Assembly: GCA_018066715.1 (NCBI GenBank)
Contig: JAGPWA010000013.1
Coordinates: forward strand, 1 to 35,269
DNA from: Porticoccus sp.
GTDB lineage: Bacteria; Pseudomonadota; Gammaproteobacteria; Pseudomonadales; Porticoccaceae
Reading direction: 5' to 3'
DNA length: 35,269 bases
The notes beneath the pieces are model-generated. The model saw nothing but the letters and a program-made list of their open reading frames with translations. It made no database searches and was not told where the DNA came from. A program made the position numbers and the translations under genes. The first letter of the stretch is position 1. The number at the start of each line of letters is the position of its first letter. Positions 28,155-35,269 of the stretch are shown here, one piece after another.

Positions 28155-31100
28155 CAACCGTTCCTCTGATGAAGATCTTGCAGTCGGTGAACCTTAATAT
28201 CGCCTGTCTGCTTGAGTGCCATACAAACCGCTTCACCACCAGCCAGAGTGGTAGTGTAGTAAACGCCGTGCTGTTCTGCACTGGAGCGAATCGTGGCAGA
28301 GTCAGCAATTGCCTGACGGCCCTCAGTAGTATTAACAATCAGATCAATTTTATCGTTTTTGATCATATCGACAATATGAGGACGGCCCTCTTGAACCTTA
28401 TTGACCGTCTCCACCGCACAACCCGCTTCCTGTAAAATCTTGGCCGTTCCCTGAGTTGCTACGAGTTTAAAGCCGGTATCGATCAAGCTCTTTGCCACAT
28501 TGGCAATGCCCTTCTTATCAGGCTCACGAACACTGAGAAAAGCTGTACCGGATGTGGGTATTGGATCACTGGCACCTAGCTGAGCCTTCGCATAGGCTTC
28601 AGCAAAGGTATCGCCCACACCCATAGCCTCACCGGTGGATTTCATTTCAGGGCCAAGAATCGGATCAATACCCGGGAATTTGTTGAAGGGTAGCACCGCT
28701 TCTTTAACACTGAAGTAATTAGGGACTATTTCTTTGGTAAAGCCCTGATCCTCCAAAGTAACACCTGCCATACAGCGAGCAGCCACTTTTGCCAGTGATG
28801 TTCCTATGCATTTGGACACAAAAGGAACGGTACGGGAAGCGCGAGGATTGACTTCAATCACGTAGATTTTTTCGTCCTGCCAGGCCAACTGTACATTCAT
28901 CAGACCTTTTACTTTTAGCTCTACGGCCATGGCTTTTACAACCGCACGCATTTCATCCTGCACATCGTCCGGCAGACTGTAAGGCGGTAGAGCACAGGCA
29001 GAATCACCCGAGTGAATACCCGCTTGCTCAATGTGCTGCATAATCGCGCCAATCACCACATCCTTACCATCTGAAACCGCATCGATGTCCACCTCAACTG
29101 CAGAGGACAAGAAATAGTCCAGCAACACAGGGGCATCATCAGAAACATGAACCGCTTCACGCATATAACGCGCCAGCTCTTCTTCCTTATAAACAATTTC
29201 CATGGCACGACCGCCCAATACATAGGAAGGGCGCACTACCAATGGATAACCAATACCTGCCGCCGCATCCACCGCCTCTTCTGCAGAACGGACGATGGCA
29301 TTAGATGGCTGCAACAATTCCAGCTTATGAATCATTTGCTGGAAACGCTCGCGATCTTCTGCCCGATCAATGGCATCTGGTGTGGTGCCAATAATTGGCA
29401 CACCTTCCGCTTCCAGAGCACGAGCTAACTTCAAGGGTGTCTGACCACCAAACTGGACGATCACACCCTTGGGTTTTTCTATATGAACAATCTCCAATAC
29501 ATCCTCTAAGGTCACTGGCTCAAAATATAAGCGATCCGAGGTATCGTAATCGGTGGAAACCGTTTCGGGGTTACAGTTGACCATAATGGCTTCGTAACCA
29601 TCTTCACGCATAGCCAGCGCGGCATGCACACAACAGTAGTCAAACTCAATCCCTTGACCAATACGGTTGGGGCCCCCGCCCAGCACAAGAATTTTATCTC
29701 GACCAGATGGCTTAGACTCACACTCCTGCTCATACGTGGAATACATGTAAGCCGTCGCTGTTGAGAACTCGGCTGCGCAGGTATCCACGCGCTTAAATAC
29801 AGGTCTTATATTGATGGACTGACGCGCATCTCTCACTCTTTTCTCGTCAGTATTTAACAAGACAGCCAATCGTTTATCGGAAAAACCCTTGCGTTTAAGG
29901 CGAAGCAGTCGGTCTGCAGAGAGCCTATATAGTGACTCATCAGCCAGACGAATTTCATCAAGAATAATGTCTTCTATCTGCACTAAAAACCAAGGATCAA
30001 TGGCAGAAAGTTTAAAAACTTCGTCCACGGACAAACCCGCACGGAAAGCATCACCCACATACCAAATCCGCTCAGCCCCCGGATCTCTTAATTGTTGGCG
30101 CAGCTCAACCAACCCCTCTTCCGTTGTAACATCGACTTTAGGCTCAAAACCGGCGGAATCAACTTCCAACCCTCGAAGGGCTTTTTGGAGAGACTCTTGG
30201 AATGTACGCCCAATGGCCATCACTTCGCCCACTGACTTCATTTGAGTAGTCAGCTTCGCATTAGCCTGATTAAATTTTTCGAAAGCAAACCGAGGTATCT
30301 TGGTGACCACATAATCAATACTGGGTTCAAAGGACGCCGGTGTTGCGCCGCCGGTAATATCATTCTGCAACTCATCAAGGGTGTAACCCACGGCTAGTTT
30401 TGCCGCCACCTTGGCAATAGGAAAGCCGGTCGCCTTGGAAGCCAGCGCCGAGGAACGAGAGACCCGAGGGTTCATCTCAATAACCACCAGCCGACCATCT
30501 TCCGGGTTCACCGCAAACTGAACATTGGAACCGCCCGTTTCAACACCAATCTCTCGCAACACCGCGATCGAGGCGTTACGCATAATTTGATATTCTTTAT
30601 CGGTCAGAGTCTGGGCAGGAGCAACCGTAATTGAGTCCCCAGTGTGAACACCCATAGGATCAATGTTTTCAATAGCGCAGACAATAATGCAGTTATCATT
30701 CTTATCCCGCACCACCTCCATCTCGAACTCTTTCCAGCCGATCAGGGATTCATCAATCAACAATTCATTGGTCGGCGATAAATCGAGTCCGCGCTGGCAT
30801 ATTTCAACAAATTCTTCCCGGTTGTAGGCAATACCACCGCCCGAGCCACCCATGGTGAACGAGGGGCGAATAATACAGGGGTAGCCAAAACGATCGGGTA
30901 CTTGAAGCGCTTCTTCCAGACTATGCACGATGACAGCTTGCGCCGTTTCCAGACCAATCTTTTTCATCGCCTTATCAAAACGACTACGGTCCTCAGCTTT
31001 ATCGATAGCATCTGCATCGGCGCCAATCATATCGACACCAAACTTCTCAAGCACACCTTCTCGGGCTAGATCCAGAGCACAATTAAGCGCTGTCTGCCCA

Positions 31101-31372
31101 CCCATCGTTGGGAGCAATGCATCGGGGCGTTCGTCCTCAATGATTTTTGCGACAGTACGCCACTCCACCGGCTCAATGTAGGTCGCATCAGCCATAGAGG
31201 GGTCAGTCATGATTGTGGCCGGATTGGAGTTCACCAGAATAACCCGGAAACCCTCCTCCCGAAGTGCTTTACAAGCCTGAGCACCAGAGTAATCAAACTC
31301 ACAAGCCTGCCCAATGACAATGGGGCCAGCGCCGAGGATTAGAATGCTTTTGATATCAGTTCTTTTTGGCAT
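28154..31372 (-). CDS. carB: carbamoyl-phosphate synthase large subunit
   Basis: CarB makes carbamoyl phosphate from bicarbonate, ammonia (from CarA) and two ATP, feeding arginine and pyrimidine synthesis. The 1072 residues have two homologous ATP-grasp halves: the carboxyphosphate half (about 1-400) and the carbamoyl-phosphate half (about 550-935), each with a GQxxxFDYxxxxA block ([13 protein letters not shown] and [13 protein letters not shown]). An oligomerisation region lies between, and a C-terminal MGS-like allosteric domain (about 936-1072) binds effectors such as UMP and ornithine in E. coli. It follows carA by 63 bases and overlaps greA. Confidence 0.98.
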   Translation of the reverse strand: MPKRTDIKSILILGAGPIVIGQACEFDYSGAQACKALREEGFRVILVNSNPATIMTDPSMADATYIEPVEWRTVAKIIEDERPDALLPTMGGQTALNCALDLAREGVLEKFGVDMIGADADAIDKAEDRSRFDKAMKKIGLETAQAVIVHSLEEALQVPDRFGYPCIIRPSFTMGGSGGGIAYNREEFVEICQRGLDLSPTNELLIDESLIGWKEFEMEVVRDKNDNCIIVCAIENIDPMGVHTGDSITVAPAQTLTDKEYQIMRNASIAVLREIGVETGGSNVQFAVNPEDGRLVVIEMNPRVSRSSALASKATGFPIAKVAAKLAVGYTLDELQNDITGGATPASFEPSIDYVVTKIPRFAFEKFNQANAKLTTQMKSVGEVMAIGRTFQESLQKALRGLEVDSAGFEPKVDVTTEEGLVELRQQLRDPGAERIWYVGDAFRAGLSVDEVFKLSAIDPWFLVQIEDIILDEIRLADESLYRLSADRLLRLKRKGFSDKRLAVLLNTDEKRVRDARQSINIRPVFKRVDTCAAEFSTATAYMYSTYEQECESKPSGRDKILVLGGGPNRIGQGIEFDYCCVHAALAMREDGYEAIMVNCNPETVSTDYDTSDRLYFEPVTLEDVLEIVHIEKPKGVIVQFGGQTPLKLARALEAEGVPIIGTTPDAIDRAEDRERFQQMIHKLELLQPSNAIVRSAEEAVDAAAGIGYPLVVRPSYVLGGRAMEIVYKEEELARYMREAVHVSDDAPVLLDYFLSSAVEVDIDAVSDGKDVVIGAIMQHIEQAGIHSGDSACALPPYSLPDDVQDEMRAVVKAMAVELKVKGLMNVQLAWQDEKIYVIEVNPRASRTVPFVSKCIGTSLAKVAARCMAGVTLEDQGFTKEIVPNYFSVKEAVLPFNKFPGIDPILGPEMKSTGEAMGVGDTFAEAYAKAQLGASDPIPTSGTAFLSVREPDKKGIANVAKSLIDTGFKLVATQGTAKILQEAGCAVETVNKVQEGRPHIVDMIKNDKIDLIVNTTEGRQAIADSATIRSSAEQHGVYYTTTLAGGEAVCMALKQTGDIKVHRLQDLHQRNG

Positions 31373-31435
31373 AAGCTATTGTTTATTCTGGTATAAAGTT
31401 AATGTTTCTTCCGGCGTACAGCACGATTCACAACA

Positions 31436-32584
31436 CTACTTTTCTTGTCCGTCGCGGTTTCGGATCAGCTCAAAAAAGTGGTCAAACAATGGGGCGGCAT
31501 CATGGGGTCCAGGGCTAGCTTCCGGGTGCCCCTGAAAACTAAACGCAGGCTTATCTGTGCGATGAATGCCCTGAAGCGACCCATCAAACAACGAGCTGTG
31601 TGTAGCGCGAAGATTTTCTGGTAGCGAGTCTTCATCTACAGAAAAACCATGATTTTGACTGGTAATCATCACCGTACCTGCATCAAGGTCTTTTACTGGG
31701 TGATTGGCCCCATGGTGACCAAACTTCATTTTTACTGTTTTGGCACCACTGGCCAAAGCTAATAACTGATGCCCCAGACAAATACCAAATACAGGGATAT
31801 CTGTTTCAAGAATTTGCTGAATCGCCTCTATGGCGTAATCACAAGGTTCGGGATCACCTGGGCCATTTGACAGGAAAACACCGTCAGGATTCATGGCCAA
31901 CACCTCAGATGCAGGCGTTTGCGCTGGAACAACAACAAGGTCGGCCCCGCGATCTACCAGCATCCGTAATATATTACGTTTGGTACCAAAATCGTAGGCA
32001 ACGACCTTGTAGGGCTTTTCTGCCGGTTGCGTATAACCCTTACCCAGAGCCCAGCTGCCCTCGCCCCATTGGTAGGCTTCTTGAATCGACACCTGTTTAG
32101 CGAGATCTACACCCTTCAATCCAGGAAATTTTCGCGCAGCCGACAACGCCTTATTTTCGTCCAGATCACCCGCCATGATGCAGCCATTTTGTGCACCTGT
32201 CTCACGAAGAATCCGAGTTAGCCTGCGGGTATCGATTTCCGCAATACCTAGAATATTATTGGCTTTAAGGTAGCTATCCAGATTCTGCTCAGAGCGGAAG
32301 TTACTCGCCAACAGAGGTAGGTCACGTATCACCAGGCCGGCAGCCCAAATACGATCTGACTCTTCATCCTCAGTATTGACACCAGTGTTGCCGATATGAG
32401 GGTAAGTCAGCGTAACAATCTGCAGAGCATAGGATGGATCAGTCAGGATTTCCTGGTACCCGGTTAATGCTGTATTGAATACCACTTCACCACTGGAAAT
32501 ACCTTCAGCACCAATGGAAACGCCCCTAAAAACCGTGCCATCCCCAAGGACGAGAATAGCGGGCCGGCGGGTATGGGTATTCAA
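31436..32584 (-). CDS. carA: carbamoyl-phosphate synthase small subunit (glutaminase)
   Basis: CarA hydrolyses glutamine and passes ammonia through a tunnel to CarB. The N-terminal CPSase domain (about 8-150) contains [17 protein letters not shown]. The class I glutamine amidotransferase domain (about 193-375) has nucleophile C269 in FGICLGHQ, with H353 and E355 in [11 protein letters not shown] completing the triad. The start is a TTG at 32584 ([17 protein letters not shown], 382 residues) preceded by a very strong GAGGAGG at five bases; there is no ATG at this place. A terminator-like hairpin lies about 93 bases upstream in the leader. Confidence 0.97.
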   Translation of the reverse strand: MNTHTRRPAILVLGDGTVFRGVSIGAEGISSGEVVFNTALTGYQEILTDPSYALQIVTLTYPHIGNTGVNTEDEESDRIWAAGLVIRDLPLLASNFRSEQNLDSYLKANNILGIAEIDTRRLTRILRETGAQNGCIMAGDLDENKALSAARKFPGLKGVDLAKQVSIQEAYQWGEGSWALGKGYTQPAEKPYKVVAYDFGTKRNILRMLVDRGADLVVVPAQTPASEVLAMNPDGVFLSNGPGDPEPCDYAIEAIQQILETDIPVFGICLGHQLLALASGAKTVKMKFGHHGANHPVKDLDAGTVMITSQNHGFSVDEDSLPENLRATHSSLFDGSLQGIHRTDKPAFSFQGHPEASPGPHDAAPLFDHFFELIRNRDGQEK

Positions 32585-32898
32585 TGCAACCTCCTCAAAT
32601 CAATTGCGGATATAAACCACTCTACACCGCTGACTCAGTGCGCGGCCTAAGAGTGAATTTAACCAAGAACAAACTGTAAAAAAGCGAGATGAAACCGTAT
32701 GTCTCACCTCGCTTTAAAATTTTCTATTCTGCCAACACCCCCTGTGTTTACGAGGCATTTCGCACCGGCAGAAACTAGCCGAACATTCTAGGCTAAGCAC
32801 TACAATCTGTCTAGCCAATCTGCCTCATACACCTCAATTAATCCAGCGGGAATGCCCTACAGATCCTGCTACCCAATCACTTTATAATCCCGCCCAAA
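32585..32898. other. gene-free carA leader and spacer
   Basis: This 314-base gap holds the carA ribosome binding site, the terminator-like hairpin described separately, and the region upstream of the plus-strand TonB-receptor remnant. I see no convincing sigma70 pair for carA. A TGAAT half-site near 32653 recalls an arginine-repressor box but has no partner half. Repeats of CTAGCC/GGCTA occur near 32774-32815 without clear meaning. Confidence 0.4.
32678..32716 (-). terminator. terminator or attenuator hairpin in the carA leader
   Basis: On the minus strand a 15-base-pair stem with two G-U pairs (arms 32701-32715 and 32681-32695), a five-base loop and a run of six T. Strong enough to be an intrinsic terminator, it lies about 93 bases before the carA start and well past the dapB terminator, so it is not needed to end dapB. 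It may be an attenuator controlling carAB, or a relic; on the plus strand its tail is TTTAAAATTTT, so it may also work that way. Confidence 0.7.
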
Positions 32899-32913
32899 AT
32901 GATAATAATCATG
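32883..32913 (+). promoter_or_regulatory. -10 element and Fur-box-like palindrome before the TonB-receptor remnant
   Basis: A TATAAT (32883-32888) is followed at 32899-32913 by ATGATAATAATCATG, a palindrome with ATGAT / ATCAT arms and a GATAAT hexamer, similar to Fur boxes. The arrangement, an operator covering the start of transcription, is that of iron-repressed genes. There is no clear -35. As the downstream ORF resembles a TonB-dependent receptor, iron control would make sense, but this is inference. Confidence 0.4.
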
Positions 32914-33168
32914 CAAAGAATTTACCCATCGTCACATTTTCATGTGTGCTTGCTGTTGCTGCTCGTCAACCAGGTCACGCTTGCCGGGGTTTCCACTCGA
33001 GAGATGAACAGTAAGTTCCCCCGTGATCTGGAGGTCATGATTGACGGCCAGTCCATTTATGACCCTTTACTTTCAGGGTTAGAGTGGCGCTCTACCGGTA
33101 TTACTGTTCATGACATCATCAACCAGTATGAAGACACGCTCACCTTTGGATTAACACTGAATTTTTGA
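32899..33168 (+). pseudogene. collapsed TonB-dependent receptor remnant (signal peptide, plug piece, last strand)
   Basis: An 89-residue open frame on the plus strand. Residues 5-30 (MQRIYPSSHFHVCLLLLLVNQVTLAG) look like a signal peptide; the upstream ATG lies inside the Fur-like palindrome, so the ATG at 32911 may be the real start. Residues 32-68 (STREMNSKFPRDLEVMIDGQ, then SIYDPLLSGLEWRST) match the plug domain of TonB-dependent receptors, where FxRxLxVxIDGxSxYxPLxxGxxW is typical. The end, TLTFGLTLNF, looks like the final beta strand with terminal Phe. A receptor is normally 600-900 residues, so about 70 residues before the plug piece and several hundred after are missing, yet the frame is kept. 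No Shine-Dalgarno sequence is visible. It may be a relic or a small exported protein. Confidence 0.6.
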
Positions 33169-33181
33169 TCTATTCATCAAC

Positions 33182-33213
33182 AAAAAAGGCCACCCCTAGG
33201 GGTGGCCTTTTTT
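33182..33213. terminator. perfect bidirectional terminator between the receptor remnant and dapB
   Basis: A fully palindromic element: six A, GGCCACCCC, TA-centred turn, GGGGTGGCC, six T. It lies 14 bases past the remnant stop on the plus strand and 15 bases past the dapB stop on the minus strand, so it serves both convergent transcripts. Confidence 0.95.
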
Positions 33214-33228
33214 GTAAAAATCTACAGC

Positions 33229-34053
<825 letters not shown>

Positions 34054-34075
34054 TCAGAAACATGCATTGAAGAAA

Positions 34076-35218
34076 CTATATCGTAAACCCATCAAAGAAC
34101 TTTTTCACACCTTCAAACCAGGACGCTTTCCTTGGCGAGTGCTTACCGCTCTCAAGGCTTTCCTGTAACTGGCGAAACAATTCTTTTTGATCACTGCCAA
34201 GGTTAACGGGTGTTTCCAGCACAACCCGGCACATCAGGTCTCCGGGGCCACCACCCCTTACACTAGTAACGCCCTTACCCTTCAGACGAAATAGACGGCC
34301 CGTCTGTGTTTCTGCAGGCACTTTCAATTTCACTCGACCATTGAGTGTCGGCACCTCCAACTCACCCCCTAGCGCAGCATCCACAAAACTAATAGGGACT
34401 TCACAATACAGGTTCCGGCCATCTCTCTGGAACAGAGCATGCTCTCGCACATTCATCTGTACATAAAGATCTCCAGTCGGGCCACCATCCGGCCCCGCTT
34501 CACCTTCACCCGCCAAGCGAATGCGATCACCGGTATCCACACCAGGCGGCACTTTGACTGACAGTGTTTTTGTTTCCTTCACTCGACCTTGGCCATAGCA
34601 GGTGGCACAGGGATCGCTGATCACCTGACCACGCCCGTGACACTTGGGGCACGTTTGCTGAACGGAGATAAAGCCCTGAGACATGCGTACTTGACCATGA
34701 CCACCGCAAGTAGCACAGGTATCAGGCGTCGCTCCTTTTTTGGCACCAGAACCACCACAACCTTCACAGACACACAAGGTAGGCACCTTGATCTTAATGG
34801 TTTTACCCCTAACGGCATCCTCAAGATCCAGGTCTAGGTTATATCGTAGATCCGAACCCCGTGCTGGCCCCGCTCGTCCACGACCACCACCTCGGCCACC
34901 ACCGCCAAAAATGTCGCCAAACACATCACCAAAAATATCACTGAAATTGCCATGGTCCCCACCCGGACCACCACCGCCAAACCCGCCACTGGGGTCGACA
35001 CCGGCATGACCGTACTGGTCATAGGCAGCTTTCTTCTCTTTGTTAGAGAGAACCTCGTAAGCCTCGGTAGCCTCCTTGAAAACATCTTCAGCTTTTTTGT
35101 TATCCGGATTGCGATCGGGGTGATTTTTCATCGCAATGCGGCGATAGGCTTTTTTGATTTCTGGTTCGGAAGCACCTTTGGCCACACCGAGTATTTCGTA
35201 GTAATCGCGTTTGGACAT
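34076..35218 (-). CDS. dnaJ: chaperone protein DnaJ
   Basis: DnaJ (Hsp40) delivers substrates to DnaK and stimulates its ATPase. The J domain (1-70) has the HPD tripeptide at 33-35. A Gly/Phe-rich region (about 75-120) contains the repeat [12 protein letters not shown]. The zinc-binding domain has four CxxCxGxG units: [24 protein letters not shown] and CATCYGQG (about 148-215). Two C-terminal substrate-binding barrels follow. The length of 380 is normal. dnaK would be expected just beyond the right edge of the window; only 51 bases remain upstream and no sigma32 promoter is visible in them. Confidence 0.98.
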   Translation of the reverse strand: MSKRDYYEILGVAKGASEPEIKKAYRRIAMKNHPDRNPDNKKAEDVFKEATEAYEVLSNKEKKAAYDQYGHAGVDPSGGFGGGGPGGDHGNFSDIFGDVFGDIFGGGGRGGGRGRAGPARGSDLRYNLDLDLEDAVRGKTIKIKVPTLCVCEGCGGSGAKKGATPDTCATCGGHGQVRMSQGFISVQQTCPKCHGRGQVISDPCATCYGQGRVKETKTLSVKVPPGVDTGDRIRLAGEGEAGPDGGPTGDLYVQMNVREHALFQRDGRNLYCEVPISFVDAALGGELEVPTLNGRVKLKVPAETQTGRLFRLKGKGVTSVRGGGPGDLMCRVVLETPVNLGSDQKELFRQLQESLESGKHSPRKASWFEGVKKFFDGFTI

Positions 35219-35269
35219 TCTCTGTCAGCTTCTTATATCAAGTTATATTCAATTTTTACGCAGGCGGTT

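Noticed and set aside
32645-32660. Possible arginine-repressor box before carA
   Set aside because: Only one TGAAT half-site can be seen and the second half is absent.

Overview
The window is a core chromosomal region of a Gram-negative gammaproteobacterium, in the broad Pseudomonas/Cellvibrionales neighbourhood; genus cannot be fixed by reading alone. This rests on gene order (dnaJ-dapB-carA-carB-greA, yhbY divergent from rlmE-ftsH-folP-glmM-tpiA-secG, then tRNA-Leu, tRNA-fMet, rimP-nusA-infB-rbfA-truB-rpsO-pnp), on an lpp-type envelope gene set (RlpA, MltB, DacA, RodA, PBP2), and on the protein sequences. Almost everything is coded on the minus strand, so transcription runs from high to low coordinates. 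The plus-strand exceptions are yhbY and a small ORF near 33 kb.

Layout from high to low coordinates. 35.2-33.2 kb: dnaJ and dapB, ended by a perfect bidirectional terminator. 33.2-32.6 kb: a plus-strand remnant of a TonB-dependent receptor and the carA leader, which contains a second strong terminator hairpin (possible attenuator). 32.6-27.7 kb: carA, carB and greA, with stop/start overlap at carB-greA, closed by a terminator. 27.5-25.7 kb: a REC-PAS-GGDEF response regulator and a decayed second copy of greA, both inserted between greA and yhbY, which are normally neighbours. 25.7-25.4 kb: yhbY (plus). 25.2-19.0 kb: rlmE, ftsH, folP, glmM, tpiA, secG, tRNA-Leu. 18.7-9.5 kb: a strong sigma70 promoter with a GC-rich discriminator, then tRNA-fMet, rimP, nusA, infB, rbfA, truB, rpsO and pnp, i.e. 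the translation/transcription operon known in E. coli as metY-rimP-nusA-infB. 9.3-0.2 kb: the elongasome/cell-wall cluster mrdA-rodA-mltB-rlpA-dacA-ybeD followed by lipB-lipA, an orphan ABC ATPase and the 5' part of a SlyD-type FKBP isomerase running off the left edge.

Functionally the region joins nucleotide and amino-acid precursor synthesis (CarAB, DapB), folate and amino-sugar synthesis (FolP, GlmM), translation initiation and ribosome maturation (IF2, RbfA, RimP, TruB, RlmE, S15, initiator tRNA), transcription elongation (NusA, GreA), RNA decay (PNPase), protein quality control and export (DnaJ, FtsH, SecG), lateral wall growth, and protein lipoylation.

Most of the window is ordinary, conserved housekeeping. 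I see no phage, insertion sequence, CRISPR array or defence system. The points that deserve a second look are the in-frame collapsed TonB-receptor ORF with a Fur-like palindrome at its start, the frameshifted greA paralogue beside an inserted diguanylate cyclase, the unexplained terminator in the carA leader, and the U1-U72 mismatch of the initiator tRNA.
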